This document shows positions 1-11,494 of a stretch of 64,000 bases of DNA, piece after piece; within the stretch, counting starts at the first letter, position 1; each line of letters opens with the position of its first letter. Under the pieces are notes generated by a model that made no database searches, had not been told where the DNA came from, and saw only the letters and a list, made by a program, of their open reading frames with translations. Both the position numbers and the translations under genes were made by a program. Source of the stretch: Sphagnum magellanicum (Eukaryota; Streptophyta; Sphagnopsida; Sphagnales; Sphagnaceae); NCBI GenBank assembly GCA_021904315.1, contig CM038908.1:11118501-11182500 (forward strand), in the 5' to 3' direction.

Positions 1-78
1 GCAACAAGATATGTGGTGAGGCAGTTGATGAGGGCCGGGTTTGAGAAAGATTGGCTGGAGATTCTGGGTGCCTTGTAA
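1..78 (+). CDS. 3' end of an unrecognised gene (partial)
   Basis: The first 78 bases read without a stop as 25 codons ending in TAA, with a plausible coding composition (ends GFEKDWLEILGAL). The gene would begin left of the window. No domain can be named from so short a piece. It is convergent with the minus-strand HAKAI gene that ends near base 322. It could be a chance open frame. Confidence 0.3.
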   Translation, partial: ATRYVVRQLMRAGFEKDWLEILGAL

Positions 79-321
79 CAACTTGCTGTGATTGCACCTG
101 CAAAAAAGGTTAAAAAGAAAAGAACCAAGTCTTGAGCACATTGTGGTTTCTTCCAGTATTGATCTTAACTATCCACTATGGAAGTGAAGCTTTAATTCAA
201 GCAGCCATGAAGAGAGTTTTCTCATTTCTCTGGTCAACACACATCCCAACCACTACGCAGGGATCAGAAACCACAGTCCCCATGTTCTCATTCTGTTCTA
301 AGTTTTCACTATGTGGTCTCC

Positions 322-1747
322 CTACAGACCCTGATCTGAATTGGGGTTCCACTCCACAAAAGTGCAAATGCAACTTGTGTTCAGCTAAGCAAACAACCAA
401 AAGGAAAACTAATCTCAAATGAAAAACCAACTGCCAGAGTGATGGAAACAAAGCTTATATGCTTTCAATTAAATAATTAAAAAATGAATTGGAGAAGAAA
501 AAATTACAAGTACCTTGGCTTGTGGAATTGGGGTGAGAGGAGGATTGGATGGAACTGGAGACTGGAATGGGAAAGTTTGATCAGGCTCAGGATGCAGAAG
601 AGGCCCATGTGAATCGGCTACATGCCACTCAAAGTCTGGTCGGGCAAGAAATGACCGAAGACAAGATGGGGCCCCACAAATAAATATCCCCTCAAGGACA
701 TCCATCTTCTGAATCCTCACCACCCGTTCATCACATCTGCTCCAAATCCAGAAACATGGAAAAGAAGTGAAAAAGAAGAAGGCATCAAGTGCTGTTTCAA
801 TTTCCATTTCTAATGGAAATAAATAAACAGCTAAATCTTGGACTTGGGAAAACATTGCACATACATTTCACAACTTAATTCTTTAGAGTTATTAAGACAG
901 ACATGATTTCTTTCAAACTGTACATGTGGAGTAATCCCCAGTCAAAAATGGTTCACCACCAGGAAAACAATAGGGACCTCTCTCTCTTGTGTAAGAAAAA
1001 TTCAAGGGGGTTGTTTCGTTGAGGGGAAGAAGAGCATACAAGAAGCAGGTAGAATCAAGCTTGGCACATGTCAAGCAATAAACATGCTCACAGGGATCCT
1101 ACAACCCACCCAACCCCCACAACCAAAGAAACCACAGAATCTTTCTTGTGAGTTGGCAGAATGCATACCGAAAAAAAAAGAAAAAAAAATCTGCGAAAAT
1201 CATCAAAGCCTACTATGAGTATAAGGGTTTGATCCAAAATTTCCTGCGCCAAAACTTTGATACTATGTTGATATGCAAAGCTCTCTTTCCAATGCTCAAC
1301 AAGAGTATTCCCTCAAGCCTTAAAAACAAGGTCCATGATCCTGCAGACTTTAGAGTGGTAGGAAAACGATTTAGGGTTAGGATTATAATTAGGGTTGAAG
1401 AACCATACCAGACGCCCATATACAGCGATGGGGAAATTGCAACGCACGCAGATATGGACTTTGTCACCTGGTCGACGCCGAGCTTTAACTCCCACAAGGT
1501 TGATGACACAAGAAGAAGAATCGGTGCTCACGGTCCCCAGGCCCTTCGCCAATGCCAAGTCTTCCCCCACTAGATGGGGTGGAAGAACCGAAGAAGAAGG
1601 AACACCTTCCAAATCCGCTCCAGAAGAGGAGATGATGGGTACCGACGACCCATTTGCAGTCTCGTTCTTCACAATGCCCGGACTCGACCCGCTCTTATTA
1701 CTCAATCGAATCTTCAGATTCACCATTGTCAAATCCTTCCCCTTCAA
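322..1747 (-). CDS. HAKAI: HAKAI-type RING E3 ubiquitin ligase (m6A writer complex subunit)
   Basis: Four exons are inferred on the minus strand: 1409-1747, 1040-1098, 514-736 and, tentatively, 322-384. All junctions are GT-AG and stay in frame. The model gives about 227 residues. Exon 1 ends with the start of a RING (VHICVRCNFPIAVYGRL), exon 2 gives DPCEHVYCLTCAKLDSTCF, and exon 3 opens with the final RING Cys in CDERVVRIQKMD and continues with the HAKAI-specific Cys/His segment (GIFICGAPSCLRSFLARPDF, then WHVADSHG). This order of RING plus a phosphotyrosine-binding-like zinc segment is typical of HAKAI, an E3 partner of the MTA/MTB/FIP37/VIR m6A methyltransferase. The family usually starts near a motif like MVNLKIRL, so Met8 (1726) is a likely alternative start. 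Plant HAKAI normally has a long Pro/Gln-rich tail of roughly 200 residues. Here only about 25 Pro-rich residues precede a short last exon, so the 3' end is uncertain and could use another acceptor with an open frame reaching base 197. Confidence 0.85.
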
Positions 1748-2105
1748 TTAGGGCACGACATCAGGAAACCCTCCCACGAAAACACACACACACGAAACAG
1801 AACAAACCAGAGAGGAATGCAACGAAAGATAAGAAAATAGGGACACAAATTACACACAGTTGCGCAAAGCTCACATAATTTCTTGATTACGTTTCTTCAA
1901 GAGAAATCCACAAAAGGAACTCTGTCTCTCCCAAAACTACGAAGAATTAGTGAAAAAGTCAAGACTCTGAACAACAAGTTGCCATCAATCTTTCTTCTTC
2001 GAAAGGAAGAGATATCTACAAAAAAATTCTACACGGAGCTAACTACGAACAATAGACACCCAAACCGATTGTGTGCAGCACAGAAGTAGAATTGCACGCA
2101 GACGT

Positions 2106-2135
2106 CCTCCTCCTCCTCCTCCTCCTCCTCCTCCT
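2106..2135. repeat. (CTC)n trinucleotide microsatellite
   Basis: Ten uninterrupted CTC units. They lie about 360 bp upstream of the HAKAI start, on the 5' side of that minus-strand gene, so they read as GAG repeats in its probable promoter or leader. Confidence 0.9.
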
Positions 2136-2168
2136 TGTCGTCTTCTTCCTGACAAAACGAACAACACC

Positions 2169-2251
2169 AAACCCTAAAAACCTCTGCAACTGCAACAAAC
2201 ACAAGAACCTCAAACCCTAAAAACCCAGTGAAACTCCAAACCCAAACCCTA
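2169..2251 (-). promoter_or_regulatory. Telobox cluster upstream of HAKAI
   Basis: Three AAACCCTA motifs occur at 2169, 2212 and 2244 on the + strand. Teloboxes are known plant promoter or leader elements bound by TRB/telobox factors and often found near transcription starts. Their place roughly 450-500 bp upstream of the HAKAI ATG fits a promoter or 5' UTR role. Function is inferred only from motif and position. Confidence 0.45.
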
Positions 2252-3590
2252 GGTAGGACTCAGCATATTTGAGGGAGTTTTAAAGGAATTTATTTTTCTT
2301 TACAGGAATAAAGCACACCCATAATTTTTTTTAATTAAAAAAATTAAAAAATTAAAAATTATATATATATATATATACATATATACAACTTTATCTTTTG
2401 CAGAGAAAGATAACCAAGTTTGGAACCAAGAATACCTAAATACCCAAAAAAAAATTTCCCATGGACCTTTTGGATTGTTTGGCAAATCTTTGTATAGAAA
2501 AGAGAGAGAAATAAACAACAACCCAAAAGTAGCAACTAATTGATTTCATGATCAATTTAGGGTTTAGGGTTTAGGCAAGTACTACTAGTTTACAAAGATC
2601 CTAATGATGTGGCAAAATCTACTTATGTAAGCATGAAAATTTTGAGAGAGAGAAGGAACAAAAAAAAAACCAAAAAACCCAAAAAATAGAATACAAAGAG
2701 CTTTTTGGGATATTAAAACTATTGCAACTTTTATTGACCTTTTAATTATTGATCTAAAATGCATAACCACCATAACTATGGATGATAATACCATTGAATA
2801 TTTCATATATAATTGTTTTCTTAAAAATTCAAGATCACAATTATTTATGGTCAAATGCAAGATTTTTCATTCACATTCTTAAAAGAAATTAGATTAAATT
2901 TTTTGGAGCGAACCGAATTTGAATTGGAGGTGTGTATCATAGTTTCTTGAACAACCACTCCTTCTTGGGGAGATCAAATTTTGTTCCATGTGGGTTTGGT
3001 AAGACACGAATGGGCCGTGGCCCAACTCGAAGTCTAATGCGAAGTTTCTTAGCTTGCTTTACATCATCCACTAAGTTCCTCTACATGTCCAAAAAACAAG
3101 AAAGAGAGAGAGAGAGAAAATAAATAAAAATAAATAAATAAATAACAAGTTCCAAAAACATTCCATAGTTTTTAAAAAATAATTAGTAAATAAAATAAAA
3201 TTTATTGAACGTGAAGATAAAAACCTTGTATTTTTTTTACCTTGTATTTTTCCCATTTGCATGTCTTCAAATATTGCTTGAAAATATGTTTCCCCTTTTT
3301 GTAAGTCTAATCACATACATTATATACCATGTCATCATCAACATGTGAACTTGAGCAATCAAGAAATTATTAATACGATACTACTACTATTATTAAGTAT
3401 TATGCATAGTTTGCATTTGGTGATTTACATAGGTATATATGGAAATGGAACCATTTAATTTTTACCAAATAAATGGAATTCATATAGTTACATAATTGGA
3501 AATACATGTAATGCACGCTACTTCGTTTGGAAGATGATCACTTTCTAAATGCCAAAATAGGATTCACAACCTCAAAATATTCATCACACG
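2252..3590. other. Intergenic, AT-rich, no gene seen
   Basis: Contains an (AT)n run near 2360-2380, two TTTAGGG units at 2560-2577, a (GA)n run at 3103-3117 and poly-A/T tracts. Short open frames here have no coding character. Confidence 0.6.
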
Positions 3591-3597
3591 GGTTTGG

Positions 3598-3845
3598 ATC
3601 AATAGTTGGGTTTGCTATAGTTTGCTCATATTTAGTGCGGCTTAATGATGAATTAAAGCTAAAATCACTCTTTTTGCATCAATAGTTGGGTTTGTTATAT
3701 AGTTTGTTCATATTTACTGCGGCTTAATGATGAATTAAAGCTAAAATTCATTCTTTGTAAGACAAGAATGAGTGTGTTTTAGGGTTTAGATTTAGTACTT
3801 TGTAAGACAAGAATGAGTGTGTTTTAGGGTTTAGACTTAGTACTT
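3598..3845. repeat. Two successive short direct duplications
   Basis: A roughly 70-bp segment containing GCGGCTTAATGATGAATTAA is repeated, with copies starting near 3605 and 3683. It is followed by two tandem copies of a roughly 44-bp unit containing AAGACAAGAATGAGTGTG at about 3757 and 3804. The second repeat makes a chance repetitive minus-strand frame with no gene meaning. Confidence 0.8.
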
Positions 3846-4569
3846 TCTCGGAAAGGATTTTGATAATGTTTGGATCACAATGTCTATGGAAGTCCCACTT
3901 GGATAACACCAATGTTTGCACTATGGTCACGGCCACAATACTTGCCGCCCTTTTGGTACGTTTAACGAGGCCCCTCTACATTAGGGGAAAATTAAGGAAG
4001 GAAAAAACTAATGTGTTAATAAGGTGACTCACTCCAAAAAAATGATTCATTTTTTCTTTTAAAAAAATTTCCGTATCCAATTAAAGTGAAAACATAAACT
4101 ATGTCCAACAAAAGCTACATATGATGCAAAAAAGTATATCTATAAACTATTAATGTATTTAACAAAAAATCATTAACTATTTGGTCAAATAATAAGTAAG
4201 AAATTACAAAGTTGAATGCAAAATGCAAAAACCTCTCCAAAATATTGGCCAGGATGTAAAGCCCCGATGTCAAGAATTATGGGTTCCTGGGCATCTCAAA
4301 ATTAATTTCAATTGTATATAATTAGTTGGTAAAAATTAGTCTAGTTCAAAAAATTTGTCAAAACCCATTTGGTAGATTTGCATTGCAATTGGGTACACAT
4401 GAAGATTATGTTTTCATTTACATTGTATATATATAGCCTTGAAGAAGTGAACACCATGAGATGAGAAATTTTGAAGGCAAGGAATAATTAATGACACAAA
4501 AATCCAACAAACACAAAAAGTTTGTGTTGCAATAATTTTTTTTCCAAGTCCCATATTTTTTCATGCCAT
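3846..4569. other. Intergenic, 3' of the cNMP-binding gene; no gene seen
   Basis: AT-rich DNA with no open frame of coding character. It probably contains the 3' UTR of the minus-strand gene that stops at 4570. Confidence 0.5.
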
Positions 4570-7500
4570 TCATTTCACCTTATTATTTGAGTGAGAAAGT
4601 TTGGAAGGTTTTCCTTGTTGATGATCCACATGCTTTTGAAGCTTGCCTTGTTGCAATTTCATGACCACTTCTGAAGCTAAGCCGGGAATGAAACTTGGTG
4701 CATTAATCGTTGTATTAGCAATAACATTGAATGACAACAAATTCCTTTCGCGGTTGATGACATATTGCACCCAATTGTGAAATTGTTGTTTGTAGTATGC
4801 ATCCTTCTCTCCAACAACTACAGGCATAATTCCCTCCCCCATCATACCCATTTGCCACAAACGATGTCCCTTTCCCGAGAATTCCAATTGTTTTTGTGTT
4901 TGCTCTTTCTTCTCAAATTCTTTCAAGAAAGAACGAAGTGTGTACTTTTGTTTCCTTCGTCGTCTTGTGCCATTAGCATCTCTCACATACAATTGTATTG
5001 TTGACGATCTAGGAGTCTCTATGCAACTATCACCAATTTCATCCATTTCTTTAAGAAATGGCCAACTCTTGGAATGTCGTCTAGAATGTGATACACCACA
5101 ATGTGGTGCTATTGGTCCTCCACCCAATTCTTGGATGTCAGCTCGTGCCTTAACTTCCATCGATCCCTTAGGTGAGCCCCATTTGGCCATTACACTTTCT
5201 AGAGCCATCAATTTGCTACCCTTTCTAAGATGATGATCATCAGTCACCATATTTTGTTGATTCATTCGAATTGGGTTAGCAATTTGGGTGGTGCTTGAGG
5301 AAGTCCATCGACGAGCATCAATTGTTGATCGAGTTGAAAGACGTGATAAATGGCTATACGTGGCACGTTTAGATTGTCTTCTAAATGGTTGTTTTATAAT
5401 ATGCCCACTATAATTGTGAAAACTAGAACGACTTGGTTGATGGCTATGAGAAGAAGACAAGGTTTGTTTTCTTTTGTGTTTGATTAATTTGTAAATTGCA
5501 TCAGGGCTTTGTAGTAAAGCTGCACCCAACTTAGAAGGTAACCTTTTTGAAATTCTTTTGGGTTGACCCTCGGATCCAACATTGGTTAATGGGTGTTGTT
5601 GCCTTCCTACAATATTTTTATAAGGTTCTTCTTTGCACTTGTGGTGTGTTGTGGGCCTATATCCACACACAAGGATTATACTTTTATACCTCAAAAAATG
5701 CAAGAGATCCACTTACAATCATGTTCACTTTAGGCCATTATTGGACTTTTTCATTTGGGTGAAGAAATTAGGAATTGTATATAAGCACAATTTAATGAGT
5801 AATAAATGCATATGTAGTTGTAATCCATGTACTTGAAATTGTAATTTAATGCATTATAATATGTGACTCATGATACTTACTTTACAACAATTTTACCAAA
5901 ATTAAGCAAATAAACAACATGGATCATAATTTTGTACTTCATTTAACCGTATTTAGACATCATAATTTGCATTAACTTTTTGTTTTTTAACAAAATCTCA
6001 TTTATTCATCTACTTTATGATTATTTGCAAATTCTAAAAGCGGGTTGTAACTTGACGCGGTTCATAATTACATAGATGACAAGTTAGGTAATTTCATGCT
6101 TTTGCATTCCTCATATGGCGAAGGGGCATCATTTGATGATTCTAAATCTAAAACTTGCATTGTGAAATTGTCTAAATAATATTCCCATCGTATATCAAAA
6201 GAGCAAAACAAAAAGGTACCAATATTGTGAGATGAAGCATGAAGCTTTGGGTAATGGTGTAAACAACTTATTGTTATGGACCTCCATGATCACCTACAAA
6301 ACCACATGAGAAAATAGCTTTAAGGAATCCAAATTTTTCAAATAAATTAGTGTCATGCTAACCAAGTTTTAAATAATTTTACAAATTTAAAGGATACATT
6401 AAGAGATAGTTTCACAACCTTATTTTTTGGTAAAACCTTCAATTATTTTCACAAATTATTACTCTTCACATTTTTTGTTTAAGACTACAACCAGCTACAT
6501 TCACATAAGAGATTTGAAACACAAAAAAAAAACTTACTCTACACTCCCCTGACTTTATGAAATGCATCTCAACAGCATCATCTCCTTGAAAAGTGATAAC
6601 TGCCCACACATTCACATCAAATTTCCAAAATAAACTCTATGAAATCTCGACACAGAAATTGTGAATTTCATAAAAACTCCTTCAATTCCACCCAAGAATC
6701 AATTTAATAACTTTTTCAAAATCAAATATTACAAATCTTAATATTTTCACCTAATGATGCAAGTGATTGACATTTAATTATATGTCATTACTATAATTAC
6801 TATATTTAATGGGTTTGTTCCAATTTGTGTTATGCTTGATCACAACAAAACTACTCACATTTTGTGTATTTTGTTCAAAAACATACCTCGATTTTTACTA
6901 TAGGTGCGATTGGACAGCACATTTGCCAAACATCTCAAGCTTTGTTTTGGCACCCCGTAAAATGTTGGAATACTCTGTGCAATAGGAAGTCAAGTGAACA
7001 ACCTATTGCCCCAAATTTTCCCAAGAAAATCAACACATAAATGTAATAACTTACTCTTTAAATAAATGAATAATATCATATACACTAAGCTTAAGATTGG
7101 TAAAAAATTTGACATTTGTAATGAAAATGTTTTAAATAATGAGGGATTATCATGACCTTGAGAAAGTTAATTCGCTCTTGAAGATCCGGTGTCTTTTGTA
7201 TGTCAAGAATTTTCTCATAAGCTTGTTTACTTAGTGTAATCAACTCAGTCTATACACACAACTCGAATTCTTGACATTGTGAGAACATGAATTACTGATG
7301 ACAAAACATCGATTAGAAATTTTATTTTTTAAGTAATTTCTTTTTAGAAAAAAAAGGTTATGTTTAAGAGTTTTAAATATATAATTTCACTTTCACTCCC
7401 TCAAATTGGTCAAAGTGAAATGAACCCAAAGAAGTAATTAGACATAAAGAGTTGACACCAAACTCATAATGTGTATTTGAATTTTACTTATAAGGATTTC

Positions 7501-9618
7501 AATGGTCTCATTTTAATTCAAAAGAAATGAAATGAATGAAGTTGAATTTACCCTCTCACGGGCGGAGGTGGTTGATTCCCTGAATAAACCCCACACACAC
7601 ACACACACACACCCATGAAGTTGTTTTAATTAGACAAGTTATGATCATACACAATGGTTACAACGCTACTCACATGTGATGGCATTTGTTTGTTACTTTC
7701 ATATAGATCCAAGCTTCATTTAAACCAAATGTGATTAAGTTGCATGCCTTGACAAGTCTCTTCACTATTTTTGCGAAAAAATATATTGAGTTGGACAAAA
7801 TATAGGACAAGATTCATCTTTTTTTTTGGGGTCATTTTTTGCCTTTTGTGTGTGTGTGTGCACTATCATGACTCAAGAAGATGTTTTCAAGCATCACATA
7901 TTTAGACACCCAATTTGCTTGTTATTGTGTTATGGATTAGTAGCTCTATGTCATCTTACCTTAAAAGGTTGTCTGTTTCTAGCACTCTATCACCAAACCA
8001 CTTGCCTGCTTGAATGATTGTAACCACATCATCTTGAACCCCTTGAGTCCATACACTAGACTGCAATACATGTTCCAAACATAATTAGGGGAAAAACAAT
8101 TGTATAAGTTTCAACTAAAATGACACACTCCAAAACATCCCCAAAAATCCAAATTTTTTGTATAATTTAATGATCTAGTAGCAACAATTGATTATGGTCA
8201 TTTGGGATTTTTCCAATTGACATTGTTGTTGATTTATTTTTCATTACAAAACCCATGATCAAACTAATGAGGAATTGGATCAAACATTCAAATTTTCACT
8301 AGACTTGCTAGCTTCCACAACTGTGAAATCAAGTGCAAAACTTCGAAGTGTTGGTTTGCACATTTGTTTTTCGAAAAAAAGAACAAGCATACTTGAAATA
8401 CCTTGATCGATCCTGTAAATATGATGTAGAACAAAGTACCATTGTCCCCTTGCTTGTAAACTACAAACCCAACAAACTTAGGGTTTTCATCTGGAAATGT
8501 CATGTGTGACTTTTGTATGTAGAATACTAATGTTGAAAGAAAACTACACTAGGAAGACAATTATTCTTTTTTTTTTTGCTTTTTTGTTTTTCGGGAAACA
8601 AATGAACAAATTCATGGGGAAGGAAGGTTTGAATTTAGAATTAGCTTGGAAGCTTTGTTGATATTTTGGTTAAAACACAAGCACTTGGTACATGAGTGAA
8701 AAAAAGACTTTACTTTTTTCACCGTCTTCATACTTCTCATAACCTAATAGCTTACAAGCCTGTGATTCCAATAATTGAAGGTAAAAATTCAAGAAGCGCT
8801 TCTTTACTTTTTGGAAAATTATCAAGGATCATGAATGAACTATTATTTACTTTATCATGCTTGCACCCATAAATAAGAAATCATATGAATAAAATTTCTA
8901 GTTATCATGACGAAAAACACCTAATCATCCTCATACATTACAACATGTTATTGGTACATAGATAGGATGCCAATATGGATGCAAATAACACTCATGATAT
9001 TGATCACATGGAATGATTTGGGGTTCACTTCTAATCGTTTTGCAAGAGGGAGGTCACATATAAACTTGACATCAGTCAACAATTCTTCCAAGAGATACAA
9101 TTCATTTTGATTTCGATCCTCTGAGCTATATATACAAGGTGCAACCACACAAAACAATTAGATCCGTCACAACACAATGTTAGAAACTTGGACCTCAATG
9201 GTCGGATATAAAAGTGTATCCTATGGTTTAGCACACTTTTGCACATGACTTTCAATGCTGACATTCATCAATAAATCAATGATTCATGCATAGAACAATA
9301 ATTGAAATTTTGTGTCAAAACATCGATGTCATTTGTATATTGGTGTTTCTTTGAAAAATTCCATTCATGAAGTGGTTCTTTTGCACAACAGAATTAGAGC
9401 ACATATAACCTCATTTGACTTTTTATCAACTAGAGTTTAAGTACACAAACTCCTCCTTAATTGGGATATCAAATTATTTTTTGGAGTTTTACATTTTGAA
9501 TAAGTGGAAGCTCAAATTGGTGAACCAATGTGAGATTATACTCTTTCTGAAGAATGCAACGACGGGTCCAAGTGCGATAATGAGCTATGCCTCGCCATCC
9601 TTTAAGTACCGGTGATAG
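4570..9618 (-). CDS. Cyclic-nucleotide-binding protein with two cNMP folds (CNBD2-like), 5' end unresolved
   Basis: Twelve phase-consistent exons: 9526-9618, 9194-9220, 9029-9118, 8714-8759, 8402-8490, 7960-8060, 7552-7579, 7157-7243, 6887-6974, 6538-6599, 6220-6293, 4570-5656. Together they encode at least 623 residues. Residues ~50-175 form a cNMP-binding domain: CKLLGYEKYEDGEK, then the beta-roll FVVYKQGDNGTLFYIIFTGS, then the phosphate-binding cassette GKWFGD (134-139; Asp where the ribose-binding Glu usually sits) with Arg149, then LITLSKQAYEKIL. Residues ~188-262 start a second, shorter fold (VITFQGDDAVEMHFIKSGEC) that lacks a recognisable cassette. The last exon adds 361 basic, Ser/Lys/His-rich, mostly disordered residues. 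No ion-channel or kinase segments are seen, so this is not a CNGC channel. The architecture resembles animal CNBD2, a male-germline cNMP binder. The first exon or exons lie above 9618; candidate pieces at 9675-9734 and near 10,140 could not be joined with confidence. Ligand binding is inferred. Confidence 0.75.
7599..7614. repeat. (CA)n microsatellite in an intron
   Basis: A short CA dinucleotide run in a cNMP-gene intron, just upstream (minus-strand sense) of the 28-bp exon at 7552-7579. A GT run lies at 7849-7861 in the same intron. Confidence 0.85.
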
Positions 9619-10930
9619 CTGTTTTCAAACCATATCAACATGCTAAAATGTGAGGAAAAAAGGTTAGGATGTACAAATCCATTGGACATCTCCAATGAAC
9701 AGGAGGTAAGCCTTTTTGCGAAGGAGGACCTTGTCTTTTGGAGAAAATATAAGGATAACAATATAACTTACATAGGATAGATACATGTTTCTCTAGTCCA
9801 ATAATTGCATCTTGTTGTGCAATTGACTTGAGAAAGAGAAGAAGAGTACCAAAAAAATTGTAGAGGTAGAAGGCAATGCTTTCAAGATTTTTACCAAGGG
9901 CCAAACTTGTTTTTTTGATTGATTGGGTGCACCATCTGTAGCTTCATCTTCTTGTTCATGATCTATTGGAAGACAGAGACATGTGATCACAAATTTACAA
10001 AATAACCTCACATCCACAAAAGCATCCCAAAAAAAGCAAGAGGAGAAAGAGAGTTTTACATTTTACACACCCTACATCAATAGTCAAAGGTCCAGTTCTC
10101 AGAATTCCAAAGACCAAGAAGTTCAAATGGCTTGTTGCACTGGAACGAGTCATGGAGGGAGCTAAAATTTGTTCATCAACAACTAATTCCACATTGCACC
10201 CAAACCCATACTTGCTACACATTTTATATGAACTCATTCAATCAAAAAACTGCTGCAAAGATTAATCACAACTTGATATAGAGAGTGATACAAAATTATT
10301 GTACCCCAAGTTCTCTAGCAAGATCTTTCTTGGAGTTTCATTTTGTGACCAAATGGCATCACATGAACCTGGTGATAATTTCCAACTTCCCAACAAAAAA
10401 AACCCATAAGACTATAATCATCTTACCTTCTTCACTTGTGATCACCATTTCACACAAAATAGCAGTTTGTTGTCCTGTCCAGTCCAGTCCAGTCCACTCT
10501 CCTACAAATGGGCCTTACACAAAAGACCCAACAAGCATTGTAGTTAAAAAATTGAACATCAGATTCCACTCATACTCCACTCATTTTGATGATGTCCTTG
10601 GCAACAAAGGAAGGGAGGAGAAGGAGGAGGAGGAGAAGGATGATGCTGATGATGATGATGATAATGATGATGATGGCAGAGGTTTCCAAAGCTGAATGAA
10701 AGTTGAGTGTCAGTATATGGGAGTGAAGGGATGGTGAAGAGACACAATGCAAAAGTGAGAAAGATTAAAGGGCTACTTCGTTTGGTGAGAAAACGTGTCC
10801 CCTTTCTCCATGAAAACCCATTCCTCAAAAACTTCTCAGATTTTGGTGATACCCTGCTGGTTGGGACCAGCATTGTCAGGTGGTTCTCAACTTTTATGAA
10901 GAACCTCTGGTTCTTGGGGTTTTTTTTTCT
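9619..10930 (-). other. Probable 5' region of the cNMP-binding gene
   Basis: On the minus strand this stretch has several exon-like pieces, including an ATG-led frame near 10,132-10,055 that meets a possible donor, and a 60-bp piece at 9675-9734 with a pyrimidine-rich acceptor. Their phases cannot be joined unambiguously to the exon at 9618. A GGA/GAT-rich microsatellite lies at about 10,606-10,680. Frames read through it are repeat artefacts. Confidence 0.35.
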
Positions 10931-11350
10931 TTTTTAAAAATAAGAATGGTTCCAGTTCTGGTTCGGGATCCAGAAAAAATGGGAGCCCTGAGTCCAGTTC
11001 TGATCCAGTTCTTGGAAATTTTTTAAAAAAAAATCAGTTCCGATTATGGAAATCAGACCTGATTCCAGTTCCAGTTCTGGGTAATCTGGTCTTCAAACCA
11101 GCTGGTTAACAACATTTTCCCACAACATTTTCTTTTTTTCCCCAAAAAAAAAAATTAAATAATTTTCAAAAAAATTGGGTTTCCAGTTTTGTTTTTACTA
11201 ACTGGAACTGGATCTGGAACCAGTGGTTCTAACCAGCCAAACCAGGTAACTGCCCAGCACTAGTTGGGACCACATTTGAACATACCAGCCTGGTCTCGGT
11301 ATTGGGTACTTTTCAAAATCTTCATATTAGCCTGGTTCTAACATTGGGTA
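10930..11350. repeat. Degenerate CCAGTTCTGG-type repeat tract
   Basis: Many diverged copies of a short motif around GGTTCCAGTTCTGG, mixed with A/T runs. Two copies of an AAGTACCCAAT...ACCAGGCT segment follow at about 11,280-11,350. It has the look of an old simple-sequence expansion. Confidence 0.5.
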
Positions 11351-11494
11351 CTTTTTAAAAGCTTTAATAAAGACCTGCCCCCCCCAAAAAAAGTCTACTT
11401 GACCAGCATGTTCTCAACATCATGCTTTACCCTACACATATTGCAATAGTCCTAGTATGGAGTACTTAAAAAAAAAACCTTTCATACCTGGTCC

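Noticed and set aside
4570..5712. A 380-codon minus-strand frame starting with Met at 5,712 as a separate gene
   Set aside because: Its first 18 codons are intron; an acceptor at 5,657 joins it in phase to the second cNMP fold, so it is the last exon of a larger gene.
7660..7740. Extra exon between 7,960 and 7,579 in the cNMP gene
   Set aside because: It has an open frame, but skipping it restores the exact spacing of the phosphate-binding cassette to the next strand and keeps phase, whereas including it needs a poor acceptor.
10285..10873. Asp/Glu-rich plus-strand and His/Pro-rich minus-strand frames
   Set aside because: Both are readings of a GGA/GAT microsatellite in the probable 5' region of the cNMP gene.
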